A stretch of 64,000 nucleotides of DNA from Lewinellaceae bacterium (GTDB taxonomy: Bacteria > Bacteroidota > Bacteroidia > Chitinophagales > Saprospiraceae): positions 372,001-436,000 of the forward strand of contig JACJYB010000003.1 in assembly GCA_020636355.1 (NCBI GenBank), in the 5' to 3' direction. How positions within the stretch are numbered: position 1 is the stretch's first letter; the number at the start of each line of letters is the position of its first letter. The notes beneath the pieces were generated by a model. That model worked only from the letters and a program-made list of their open reading frames with translations, ran no database searches and was not told the DNA's origin. A program made the position numbers and the translations under genes. Shown piece by piece: positions 56,739 through 64,000 of the stretch.

Positions 56739-57164
56739 TTATCTGAGCTCTATTTGCAATTTTAAAGCTGGCTTCAGCAACGCGAACCGGGAATCGCGAA
56801 AAGTAGGCTTGCTAAATATTTTAACTGGATTATTGGAAAATCCCGTTTGCTCCAGCGCTTGACCTACCAGATTGTAATCGATTTCACCATTGTCATCCTG
56901 ATCAATATGCACCCGGATGGCATAGGTCCCAAAGGGTAAATTTTCCAGCGTAAAATCAGTTCCGGGAATGGCCGAAAGATTGTATTTATACAAATGGAAA
57001 TAGCCTTGAGGGTCATTCCATTTTGTTGCGTCATTATAGAGATAAATGTAAATGATGCCTTGGATGGGCTCCTGGATACCATCGCAATGCAATGAGATTC
57101 TTCCGGTACCTTCCTGCCAATACCAGACAATAAACAACCATGCAATGACCTTGAATGGTCCCAT
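56739..57164 (-). CDS. DUF2141 domain protein
   Basis: A 141-residue protein matching DUF2141: GRISLHCDGIQEPIQGIIYI, then LPFGTYAIRVHIDQDDNGEI, which carries an Asp-rich loop (DQDDNGEID) and the family's GFSNNP segment with FRDSRFAL near the end. The N-terminus (MGPFKVIAWLFIVWYWQEGT) is hydrophobic and is probably a signal peptide, though with only one Lys before the core it is not ideal. Function of the family is unknown; a periplasmic beta-sandwich is expected. Convergent with the penicillin acylase gene. Confidence 0.75.
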   Translation of the reverse strand: MGPFKVIAWLFIVWYWQEGTGRISLHCDGIQEPIQGIIYIYLYNDATKWNDPQGYFHLYKYNLSAIPGTDFTLENLPFGTYAIRVHIDQDDNGEIDYNLVGQALEQTGFSNNPVKIFSKPTFRDSRFALLKPALKLQIELR

Positions 57165-57214
57165 GTGAGGTTTCTTAATTTGTAAATTACCTATACAAAA
57201 TATGCGCCAAATAA

Positions 57215-58114
57215 TCAGGAAATCAATGTCTTAGCTACTTTAAATGTATTGGCATGGGCGGCAATCAGGGTGGTGAGCCGGTCTGGATAACCTCCTCCCA
57301 TAGTTACAACTACCGGAATTCCCAGCGAATAGCACAAACTCAATACCTCGTGGTCCCGTGCCAAACATCCTTCAAGAGAGAGGTCCAATCGACCCAACTT
57401 ATCTTCTTTCAGGACATCTACCCCGGCTTGATAAAAAACCAATTCAGGCCTGAAACGGTCAATAATCCTTGGCAATTGGGTTTTCAGTTCGCTTAAATAT
57501 TCAAGATCAGTCGTATGATCCGGCAAACCGATATCCAGATCTGAGCGCTCCTTTCGCAAGGGATAGTTTTTTAATCCATGCATGCTAAACGTAAAAACGC
57601 CGGGGTCACCACGAAATATATGAGCTGTTCCATTCCCCTGGTGTACGTCCAGATCAATAACCATTATTTTCCGATACCGACCTTCATGGAGCAACATGCG
57701 CGCGGCGATGGCAATGTCATTAAATACGCAAAAACCTTCACCCCGGTCCGCATAGGCATGATGTGTGCCCCCGGCTATATTCAAGGAAATACCTTCACGA
57801 TCTGCATATTGAGCGCATTCGTAAGTTCCTTGTGCGATGTACCGTCCCCGTTCCACCAATAATCCGGTCATCGGAAAGCCAATCGACCGGATCTCTTTCC
57901 GAGATAAATCCTGCTGTTCTAATTTCTGCCAATAAGCCCGACTGTGGGTCAACGTTAGATGGTCCACTGTCAACCTGGATGGATGAAAGAATTCGGATTG
58001 ATCCACTACACCTTCGCGAAGCAACTGGATAGGTAACAACTCGTACTTTTCCATCGGGAACCGGTGTCCCGAAGGAAGTTCATACTTATAGATAGGAGCA
58101 AAAGCTACGTGCAT
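57215..58114 (-). CDS. Histone deacetylase family protein (HDAC-like amidohydrolase)
   Basis: A 299-residue member of the arginase/deacetylase superfamily of bacterial HDAC-like enzymes. Active-site blocks are LNIAGGTHHAYADRGEGFCV (the two His residues), IDLDVHQGNGTAHIF (zinc-binding Asp and His), VFYQAGVDVL (third zinc ligand) and the transition-state Tyr in VTMGGGYPDRL. All key residues are present. Bacterial members deacetylate acetylated lysines, polyamines or other acetylated amines in the cytoplasm; the substrate is unknown. It is 60 bp downstream of the GNAT-like gene on the same strand, so the two may be co-transcribed, putting an acyl transferase and a deacylase together. Confidence 0.9.
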   Translation of the reverse strand: MHVAFAPIYKYELPSGHRFPMEKYELLPIQLLREGVVDQSEFFHPSRLTVDHLTLTHSRAYWQKLEQQDLSRKEIRSIGFPMTGLLVERGRYIAQGTYECAQYADREGISLNIAGGTHHAYADRGEGFCVFNDIAIAARMLLHEGRYRKIMVIDLDVHQGNGTAHIFRGDPGVFTFSMHGLKNYPLRKERSDLDIGLPDHTTDLEYLSELKTQLPRIIDRFRPELVFYQAGVDVLKEDKLGRLDLSLEGCLARDHEVLSLCYSLGIPVVVTMGGGYPDRLTTLIAAHANTFKVAKTLIS

Positions 58115-58174
58115 GGAAATGGTTATTCATCCGGTAGGATAACTCACGAAACCCCATTCCGGTTTAAGGGTCCA

Positions 58175-58999
58175 TTATTCCGTCCCTTCCAGTTTGAAGC
58201 GGTCTTTCTGAACCGGGTCCTCATCGGTTTTGCACCAGGATTTAAGGAGGTTCATATCTTTATTCCAGCCTGCTCCGTCGTAAAAGGCCATGCCTTTAAA
58301 ATCACGGACCTTGTACAGCGCATTGCTCCCATAACAGGTCCCCAAATAAACATGATCAAGGTTGTTTTCTTTCGCCCAATCCACCACCTTCCACATCATC
58401 CATTTCCCTACCGGATAGGTCTCCATCAAATCCGAATCAAAAAAGGAAAACCAATAATGCAACATGGAATCCTCAATGCCAGCCAACACATACCCCAGGG
58501 TCTTTTCACCATATTGAAATACAAAAACATGACTGGAGATGGGATGATGGAATATATAGCTAAGACGTTCTGCATTCATAGCATTATGCTTAAACCGTAC
58601 CGAAGCATAATCCAGGCAGAATTCCTGAAACTCCGGATTTTCCCGGATGGCTTCGATAGGAATAATGGTCATGGTCGGGTTAAGCGGAGCTAATTTTCGA
58701 TCCGTACGGCGGTTCTCCGAAGAAGATTGGTAATCTTGAAGCTGTACGCGCAGACTGCGGCAGAGGTAATAGATGGAGTCCTTCAGGTTTATATTGGCAG
58801 AATATGGTAGAAATCCCTGGTCATAGATAGCAGGCATTTCCTGCCGCTGGTCCATCCGGCAGTAAATGGCATATCCGAAGGTGTAATGGCTGTAGTCCCT
58901 TATGTATTCAGAGTAAAAAACATGCATGGATTTGATACGTTTGGGCAGAAAAATAGGACTTCCTGATTTGTTCGGCATAATTTTTAAGCTTTCATTCAT
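58175..58999 (-). CDS. GNAT-fold / arginyl-tRNA-protein-transferase-like protein
   Basis: A 274-residue protein. The N-terminal part (YSEYIRDYSHYTFGYAIYC, YDQGFLPYSANIN) and C-terminal part (YWFSFFDSDLMETYPVGKWM, NNLDHVYLGTCYGSNALYKV, FKGMAFYDGAGWNKDM) resemble the two halves of arginyl/leucyl-tRNA-protein transferases (ATE/Bpt), which use a GNAT fold to add an amino acid to protein N-termini. I cannot confirm the catalytic residues, so a general GNAT acyltransferase is the alternative. No signal peptide. It is divergent from the dgcA-like gene (66 bp between starts), leaving very little room for two promoters. Confidence 0.55.
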   Translation of the reverse strand: MNESLKIMPNKSGSPIFLPKRIKSMHVFYSEYIRDYSHYTFGYAIYCRMDQRQEMPAIYDQGFLPYSANINLKDSIYYLCRSLRVQLQDYQSSSENRRTDRKLAPLNPTMTIIPIEAIRENPEFQEFCLDYASVRFKHNAMNAERLSYIFHHPISSHVFVFQYGEKTLGYVLAGIEDSMLHYWFSFFDSDLMETYPVGKWMMWKVVDWAKENNLDHVYLGTCYGSNALYKVRDFKGMAFYDGAGWNKDMNLLKSWCKTDEDPVQKDRFKLEGTE

Positions 59000-59038
59000 C
59001 CGAATTCGCCAATAAACCCGGATTTAGGAAAATCCTCC

Positions 59039-59046
59039 TAGCTTTG
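59039..59046 (+). promoter_or_regulatory. Candidate -7 box for the dgcA-dgcN pair
   Basis: TAGCTTTG matches TAnnTTTG exactly, 19 bp before the proposed ATG at 59066, implying a leader of about 13 nt. No clear -33 TTG. Confidence 0.45.
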
Positions 59047-59065
59047 GGAATGGAATTATGTGCTA

Positions 59066-60145
59066 ATGCAAATCGTAGAAGTCAATACCTGGTCCGTCCA
59101 TTTACCACTAAAAAAGCCCTATTCTATTGCGCATCATACGTTTGCCGATGTGCACATTATGTTCATCCAGCTGGTCCTGGAAAATGGACAATACGGGCTA
59201 GGGTCGGGAACCCCGTCACTGGTCGTTTGCAATGAACCTTTTGAAGAGAGTTTTCAATTTTTATCAACAGAAATGCCAGCCTTATTAAAGGGTGAGGACA
59301 TTCGACAGGTAGAGCATTTACTGGATCAGATCCACCGGTTTGCAGAGATTTACCCTGGAGCTACTGCTGCTGTTGATATTGCACTAATGGATGCATTCAG
59401 CACGTTTCTCGGGATCCCGCTGGTTCGCTTCTGGGGGCAGAAAGTCAAGCAATTGCCCACCTCGGTTACCTTAGGGATTCAATCCTGGGAAGCATGCCGT
59501 GAGGACATTGATGCATTCCAGTCCGCTGGGTTTACCCATTTGAAAATAAAGATCGGACAGGATCTGGATCATGATATTGAGATCGTTCGTAAAATTCATG
59601 AGTACGCCGGAGACAGGATGCATCTGCGGGTTGATGCGAACCGGGGCTATACGACCAATGAATTATGGCGGTTTTACCACGACACCAAAGACCTGGATCT
59701 CATCTGTATCGAGCAACCCCTCCGGGATTCCGACGACCATCTTCTGCCTTACATGCCAGCTCCCATTCGTGCCCTGTGTATGGCGGATGAGTCCCTTAAA
59801 TCACCCAAACATGCCTACCGTCATGTGGAACAGCAAACCGGATTTGCCTACTTCAACATTAAGTTGATGAAAAGCGGTGGTACAAGGCCAGCCCGGCGCA
59901 TTGCCCGGATTGCTGAAACTCATGGTATCCCACTGATGTGGGGATGCATGGATGAGTCCAGGATAAGTATTGCAGCTGCGCTCCATGCTGCCTATGCCTT
60001 TCCAAACACACAACTCCTGGATCTGGATGGCAGTTTCGACCTGGCAAGCGATGTGGCCGTCGGAGGGTGGCATTTAAAAAATGGTCAATTAATGGTGACC
60101 GATGAACCAGGATTGGGTCTGAAATTAGCACAACTAACGAAATAG
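59066..60145 (+). CDS. dgcA: Enolase-superfamily epimerase/racemase (DgcA-like or dipeptide epimerase)
   Basis: About 359 residues, started at MQIVEVNTWSVHLPLKKP (59066); a GTG two codons upstream is less likely. The fold is the mandelate racemase/muconate-lactonizing family: base Lys pair in FTHLKIKIGQDL, metal ligands in LRVDANRGY, ICIEQPL and CMADESLK, second base in FNIKLMKSGG, and a C-terminal LLDLDGSFD with the DxD seen in dipeptide epimerases. The DUF1611 gene follows 3 bp downstream. That pairing matches DgcA-DgcN, in which DgcN acetylates D-glutamate and DgcA racemises N-acetyl-D-glutamate to the L form. An Ala-Glu dipeptide epimerase acting on cell-wall peptides is the main alternative. 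Confidence 0.7.
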   Translation: MQIVEVNTWSVHLPLKKPYSIAHHTFADVHIMFIQLVLENGQYGLGSGTPSLVVCNEPFEESFQFLSTEMPALLKGEDIRQVEHLLDQIHRFAEIYPGATAAVDIALMDAFSTFLGIPLVRFWGQKVKQLPTSVTLGIQSWEACREDIDAFQSAGFTHLKIKIGQDLDHDIEIVRKIHEYAGDRMHLRVDANRGYTTNELWRFYHDTKDLDLICIEQPLRDSDDHLLPYMPAPIRALCMADESLKSPKHAYRHVEQQTGFAYFNIKLMKSGGTRPARRIARIAETHGIPLMWGCMDESRISIAAALHAAYAFPNTQLLDLDGSFDLASDVAVGGWHLKNGQLMVTDEPGLGLKLAQLTK

Positions 60146-60148
60146 AAT

Positions 60149-61201
60149 ATGTCGACACCAGCCATTGTTTTGACTCACGGTCTGCTACATACCATGAATG
60201 CCAAAACTGCCCATGGGTTATTGCGCGGCACCGAGCGTTTCAAGATTCTTGCGGTCATCGACCGTGATCATGCGGGAAGTGATGCCGGAGATGTTATGGA
60301 CGGAAACTATTTGGCAATACCGGTCTTCGCTTCCGTAAAAGAATACCTCCACCAAAATCCAGGGCAAGCTACCACCTGCATCATCGGAGTCGCGCTGGAA
60401 GGAGGTAAATTACCGGAGGATTATCGACATGAGATCAGGGATGCTATCGAGGGCGGATTAAACATGGTTAATGGATTGCATACCTACCTGTCGGATGACC
60501 CGACTTTTGCAGCGCTGGCCTTGGAACATCAAGTTTCATTGACGGATATTCGGAAGCCTAAATCATTTGACCAATTGCATTTCTGGACCGGTGAAATCCT
60601 GCGTAGCAATACCACCCGGATTGCCGTATTAGGCACCGATTGCGCTATTGGCAAGAGGACAACTTGTCGCTGGCTGTGGGAATCCTGCAGAGCACAGGGA
60701 ATTAAGGCCGAAATGTTGTATACCGGTCAGACCGGATGGCTACAGGGTTATCCGTATGGTTTTATCTTTGATTCCACTTTAAATGACTTTGTAAGTGGCG
60801 AATTGGAACATGCGATCCTGGAATGTGAACGCAATCTAGATCCTGAGGTAATCTTCATCGAAGGACAATCCGCACTGCGGAATCCCAGCGGTCCGGCCGG
60901 ATCAGAGCTGATCATTTCAGGTGTTTGCAAATCTGTTGTTTTGCAGCACATGCCGGCAAGAAAATACTTTGATGACCGGGAAGACTGGGGCGAAATACCA
61001 TCGGTAAGAAAAGAAATCAAACTGATCAGGATGCTGGGGGCAAAAACCATTGCACTCACACTAAATCCAAAGGGCATGTCTGACAAAGATCTTAAGAAAT
61101 ATTGCGACCATATGGAAGACAAGCTCGGGATACCGGTAATGGTGGCCAACCAGGAAAATCTCCAAAGGCTGATTCCAATGATCAAAAAAATGGTCCAATA
61201 A
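60149..61201 (+). CDS. dgcN: DUF1611 protein, probable D-glutamate N-acetyltransferase
   Basis: A 350-residue DUF1611 protein. The N-terminal half is Rossmann-like (ILAVIDRDHAGSDAGDVMDG; CIIGVALEGGKLPEDYRHEI). The C-terminal half has a P-loop-like element, VLGTDCAIGKRTTCRWL, and the conserved QTGWLQGYPYGFIFDSTLND, FIEGQSALRNPSGPAGSEL and LTLNPKGMSD. DgcN, a characterised DUF1611 member, transfers acetyl from acetyl-CoA to D-glutamate, and works with an adjacent enolase-family racemase. The preceding gene is exactly that type and lies 3 bp upstream, so co-transcription and coupled function are likely. The precise substrate here is an inference. Confidence 0.75.
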   Translation: MSTPAIVLTHGLLHTMNAKTAHGLLRGTERFKILAVIDRDHAGSDAGDVMDGNYLAIPVFASVKEYLHQNPGQATTCIIGVALEGGKLPEDYRHEIRDAIEGGLNMVNGLHTYLSDDPTFAALALEHQVSLTDIRKPKSFDQLHFWTGEILRSNTTRIAVLGTDCAIGKRTTCRWLWESCRAQGIKAEMLYTGQTGWLQGYPYGFIFDSTLNDFVSGELEHAILECERNLDPEVIFIEGQSALRNPSGPAGSELIISGVCKSVVLQHMPARKYFDDREDWGEIPSVRKEIKLIRMLGAKTIALTLNPKGMSDKDLKKYCDHMEDKLGIPVMVANQENLQRLIPMIKKMVQ

Positions 61202-61203
61202 AT

Positions 61204-61239
61204 CAAAAAACAGGCCTGATCCAGATCGATCAAGCCTGT
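61204..61239 (-). terminator. Rho-independent terminator of the Spy-like gene
   Basis: A 12-bp stem with one G-U pair (61228-61239 with 61210-61221) is followed on the minus strand by six T's. It lies between the convergent dgcN and Spy-like genes and can stop the leftward transcript; the rightward side lacks a T-run. Confidence 0.75.
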
Positions 61240-61272
61240 CAAACGACTTTATATAGAACTGCTAAATGACGA

Positions 61273-61749
61273 TTACCCTTTCTTAGAAGGCCGGTTATCT
61301 TCACGGTCTCCGGGCTTTCCGCGATGTAAATTCTTGCCCGAACGGAAGTGTCGTTCATGCATACCCTCTCGTGGCCCACGTTGATGGAGCTCCTGCAGTT
61401 TTTGGTATTGCTCCTCAGTCAATACGCTCTTGTAGGCTTTATCCTGGGCATCCTTTTTTTCCTCCATTTTCTCGTGCATCCTATCCTGTTGCTTTTGCAT
61501 TTCATCATGCATGGCAGCACGGTCTCTTGCTGCATCCAGATTGATTTTTTCCACCTTCTTCTGTTGCTCCGGGGTTAATTCGAGCAATTTGGTCAATCGT
61601 TCGGTTTGTCGTTGTGCCATACTATCCGGAGACATCGCCTGACGAGGAGGTCGTTCACCTTTATCACGTGGCCCAGGCTGTGCAACCGCCACTCCCCAGG
61701 CAAAGGCCAGGAGTAACAGTGGCAATAAAATTTTTTTGTGCGTGTTCAT
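61273..61749 (-). CDS. Spy/CpxP-like periplasmic protein (LTxxQ type)
   Basis: The start is set at MNTHKKILLPLLLLAFAWGV (61749), a typical signal peptide with cleavage after AQ; the frame is open to 61827. The mature protein of about 130 residues is helical and charged, with ELTPEQQKKVEKINLDAA, close to the LTxxQ motif of the Spy/CpxP chaperone family, followed by a long Glu/Lys/Gln-rich helix containing MHEKMEEKKDAQDKAYKS and VLTEEQYQKLQELHQ, a second LTxxQ-like copy. Ends in a basic, Gly/Arg/His-rich tail. Periplasmic stress chaperone or metal-sensing protein by family; not shown here. Divergent from the histidine kinase gene. Confidence 0.75.
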   Translation of the reverse strand: MNTHKKILLPLLLLAFAWGVAVAQPGPRDKGERPPRQAMSPDSMAQRQTERLTKLLELTPEQQKKVEKINLDAARDRAAMHDEMQKQQDRMHEKMEEKKDAQDKAYKSVLTEEQYQKLQELHQRGPREGMHERHFRSGKNLHRGKPGDREDNRPSKKG

Positions 61750-62005
61750 GATCGCTTGCTTTTGGATTTCAAATTGATTAACAATACGAATATGCAAAGG
61801 CGATAACTCCAAAGAAAAAATTATCAATGAATGGCCCTATTTTCTCAATCATCCTGCCCATTTATACTTTTATTAAGAGGCGTCATCGTTTGAAAAAGTC
61901 AACCCAGGCATGTGTTCATAGTCTGGCAAGTGCCGATCATTGATGTAATTGAATCATTGATTGAGATTAATTGGCAGGAAGGAGGGAAAACAAGAACTTT
62001 AAGGC

Positions 62006-63049
62006 ATGATCGATTTCAGACATCCCAGGTTCTGGGGACAAGTCCTATTCTGGAGCATCCTGTGGTTTCTTTTCCCCTTGTTATTTACCCATGATCTGCG
62101 ATTAGGGTGGGACTATATGTTACCGCATAATCTGATCACGGCTATAGCGACCGGGTTATTGGTAGCTATTAACCTGCAGTTTTTATTGCCCCTTTATTAC
62201 CGCAAACAGAATGTATTATTTCTCATTTCCGGTGTTCTGGTCATTATGGTACTGCTCTGGATCGTGCAATATCCTGACCTGTTTTGGGATCCGATTACCA
62301 ACGGAGGAAGGCCACGGATGCCAGGCAGAGCATCTATTCGATTAGCGAGGCAAAGATGGATGGGATCTATGATGCCTTTGATCGCTTCCTTCCTCGGAAG
62401 TTCCCTGTATGAAATTGCCATTTATGCGCAGCAGAAGGATAAGGAGACGATTCGCTTGCAGAAAGAGAAATTGGAAACTGAAATCAAATTTCTAAAATCA
62501 CAAATTAACCCGCATTTCCTCTTCAATGCCCTGAATAACATTTACACTTTGTCCCTGTTACAATCCGAACAGGCACCGGAAAACATATTACGGCTATCGG
62601 AGATGCTTCGTTACGTTCTTTACGATTGCAATGAAGCATTGGTCCCTCTCCGTAAGGAAGTACAATACATCCGCCATTATGTACATCTCTTTCAACTGAA
62701 GGACAGTACGGGGCTGAAAATAGCACTGGACCTGGATGAAAGTCAACCAGATCTCTCCTTAGCTCCCATGTTGTTGATACCCTTTGTGGAAAATGCATTC
62801 AAGCACAGCAAAATTGAGGATACGGAGAAAGGCTGGATTAAAATTAAGTTGATTACAAGCAGCCGGCAATTACAATTCGAGGTATTGAACAGTAAACCTC
62901 CGGCAAACTATCTGAAGGATGCTACCGGCGGGATAGGAATCGAAAATGTACGGAGACGATTGGAGCTTTTATACCCCGGGCAATACAAACTGGATATCAT
63001 GCAAACAGAAGAAACCTATAGCGTCAACCTGCTGTTATCGCTTTTATGA
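62006..63049 (+). CDS. LytS/YpdA-type sensor histidine kinase
   Basis: A 347-residue membrane kinase. Four hydrophobic segments occupy the first 150 residues (near VLFWSILWFLFPLLF, LITAIATGLLVAIN, LFLISGVLVIMVLL and MPLIASFLGSSLYEIAI), then a short coiled-coil linker (KDKETIRLQKEKLETEI). The phosphoacceptor is His170 in QINPHFLFNALNNIY, the hallmark of the LytS His_kinase family. The N-box is LLIPFVENAFKHS and the G-box GIGIENVRRRLELLYP. It has no extracellular sensor domain of note, so signal unknown. It overlaps the response regulator by 4 bp (ATGA), so they form a translationally coupled pair. Confidence 0.92.
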   Translation: MIDFRHPRFWGQVLFWSILWFLFPLLFTHDLRLGWDYMLPHNLITAIATGLLVAINLQFLLPLYYRKQNVLFLISGVLVIMVLLWIVQYPDLFWDPITNGGRPRMPGRASIRLARQRWMGSMMPLIASFLGSSLYEIAIYAQQKDKETIRLQKEKLETEIKFLKSQINPHFLFNALNNIYTLSLLQSEQAPENILRLSEMLRYVLYDCNEALVPLRKEVQYIRHYVHLFQLKDSTGLKIALDLDESQPDLSLAPMLLIPFVENAFKHSKIEDTEKGWIKIKLITSSRQLQFEVLNSKPPANYLKDATGGIGIENVRRRLELLYPGQYKLDIMQTEETYSVNLLLSLL

Positions 63050-63762
63050 TGTATCGGGCATTGATCGTTGATGATGAAGAATTGGCCAGGCAACTGATTG
63101 CCAGTTACCTCAAACGCATGCCGACCATAGAGGTTGTGGGATCCTGTAAGAATGCGGTTGAAGCGCTCACGATCCTGAACCGGCAACCGGTGGATTTATT
63201 ATTCCTGGACATTCAGATGCCCGGGATAACCGGAGTGGAAATGATACGAACCCTGGTTGATCCGCCTGCCATCATACTTACTACTGCATACAGCGAATAT
63301 GCGCTGGAAGGCTTTGAATTGGATGTGACGGATTATTTGCTAAAACCGTTCTCTTTCGAGCGTTTCTCACGGGCCATCAATAAAGCGATGGTCCGGTTAA
63401 ACAATCGCAACCAGCCCTCCCCAACAATTCAAGCAGAATCATCAAATCATTTAATGGTCCGGGCAGACCATAAAATTCACCGGATTCCCTATGAATCGAT
63501 TCTCTACATCAAAAGCATGCAGGAATATGTTGCATACTACCTTACGTCCGGCCGCATCGTGGCGCTGGGATCACTAAAACAATTGGAAGGGCTTCTGCCT
63601 CCGCATCAATTTCTCCGAGTCCACAAGTCCTATATCATTGCCATCAATAAAGTAAAATCATTGGAAGGCAATCTGCTGCATCTTGAGGATCAGAAAATCC
63701 CGGTTGGTGCAAGTTACCGGGAGAATGTCCTGGCGATCCTGTTTCCCGGATCTACTAACTAA
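63046..63762 (+). CDS. LytTR family response regulator
   Basis: A 238-residue regulator paired with the LytS-type kinase. The receiver domain has acidic DDEE near the N-terminus, the phosphoacceptor Asp55 in DLLFLDIQMPG, and the conserved Lys in DVTDYLLKPFSF. The C-terminal LytTR DNA-binding domain has MVRADHKIHRIPYESILYIK, YVAYYLTSGRIVALGSLKQL, and HQFLRVHKSYIIAINKVKSL. It presumably binds direct-repeat sites at target promoters; none could be assigned here. The stop codon overlaps that of a convergent gene by 2 bp. Confidence 0.93.
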   Translation: MMYRALIVDDEELARQLIASYLKRMPTIEVVGSCKNAVEALTILNRQPVDLLFLDIQMPGITGVEMIRTLVDPPAIILTTAYSEYALEGFELDVTDYLLKPFSFERFSRAINKAMVRLNNRNQPSPTIQAESSNHLMVRADHKIHRIPYESILYIKSMQEYVAYYLTSGRIVALGSLKQLEGLLPPHQFLRVHKSYIIAINKVKSLEGNLLHLEDQKIPVGASYRENVLAILFPGSTN

Positions 63763-64000
63763 TCGATTTTCATATATTTCGAAATGGCATCCCGGACACT
63801 CTGAAGGTTGCGGATTCCCAGGAAATAAGTCGTACCATCCGTAGTTTCGAGCAATATCCCTTTGTTCGCATCCACATTCATAAAAAAGGTGGGGTGAAAT
63901 TCGTCGTGATAGCCTGTCCAGGTTCTGCCGGTTGGTGACTGGATGACGTGACAGGATTTTATCCGATCCCAACTAATCCAGGTCTTGTGTTTCGTCCACG
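63759..64000 (-). CDS. C-terminal fragment of a PH-like domain protein
   Basis: The gene runs in from beyond the right edge; about 79 residues are seen, ending LQSVRDAISKYMKID with the stop at 63759-63761. The visible part reads TKHKTWISWDRIKSCHVIQS, then HPTFFMNVDANKGILLETTD and GTTYFLGIRNLQSVRD. The Trp-rich start and the 'NKGILLxTxDGxxYFLGxRN' strand pattern resemble bacterial PH-like domains at the end of small membrane proteins. This is a pattern judgement only. Its stop overlaps the convergent LytTR gene stop. Confidence 0.6.
   Translation of the reverse strand, partial: WTKHKTWISWDRIKSCHVIQSPTGRTWTGYHDEFHPTFFMNVDANKGILLETTDGTTYFLGIRNLQSVRDAISKYMKID

Noticed and set aside
1..64000. rRNA, tRNA, transposons, integrases or prophage genes
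   Set aside because: Scanned for; no supporting sequence or protein seen in the window.

Overview
The window is chromosomal DNA from a member of the Bacteroidota, most likely a Saprospira-type lineage (inference). The evidence is three very large secreted repeat proteins ending in type IX secretion (T9SS) sorting domains, SprB-type and HYR-type adhesin repeats, Bacteroidota-style -7 boxes (TAnnTTTG), a LytS/LytTR two-component pair, and families common in this phylum (DUF2141, DUF6508, GMEH-type M1 peptidase, SMUG2-like glycosylase). I see no rRNA, tRNA, transposase, prophage or CRISPR array.

Layout. 1-8.8 kb: the end fragment of a lipoprotein gene, the glutamate synthase operon gltBD, a SMUG2-like uracil-DNA glycosylase and an M1 peptidase. 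9.1-20.7 kb: one leftward gene for a roughly 3,870-residue SprB-repeat surface protein. 21.4-34.5 kb: an M17 aminopeptidase, then a glycogen synthesis locus (glgA, glgC, and later glgB) interrupted by an unusual block of three ATP-grasp ligases and a class I glutamine amidotransferase, plus an esterase and an N-acyl-D-amino-acid deacylase-like amidohydrolase. 34.7-36.4 kb: an MFS transporter and a DUF6508 protein. 37.0-52.5 kb: two convergent giant T9SS cargo genes sharing a bidirectional terminator, one with eight copies of an 80-residue Ig-like repeat and the other about 3,800 residues with a vWA domain, HYR-type repeats and a dockerin-like pair. 53-64 kb: a lipoprotein aldose 1-epimerase, a penicillin acylase-type hydrolase, DUF2141, a histone deacetylase-like enzyme, a GNAT/arginyltransferase-like protein, an enolase-superfamily epimerase next to a DUF1611 protein (likely DgcA-DgcN D-glutamate catabolism), a Spy-like protein and a LytS/LytTR system.

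Four genes are broken as given, by ten apparent single-base losses. In every case adding one base restores a full-length protein with its motifs intact. Nearly all lie in short homopolymer runs and seven are packed between 20.0 and 22.1 kb. I read these mainly as assembly errors, and annotate the genes as probably intact.

The most interesting candidate for an undescribed system is the ATP-grasp/amidotransferase block at 25.7-30.0 kb, which has the enzyme set needed to build and amidate a peptide-like small molecule. Its placement inside the glycogen locus is unexplained.
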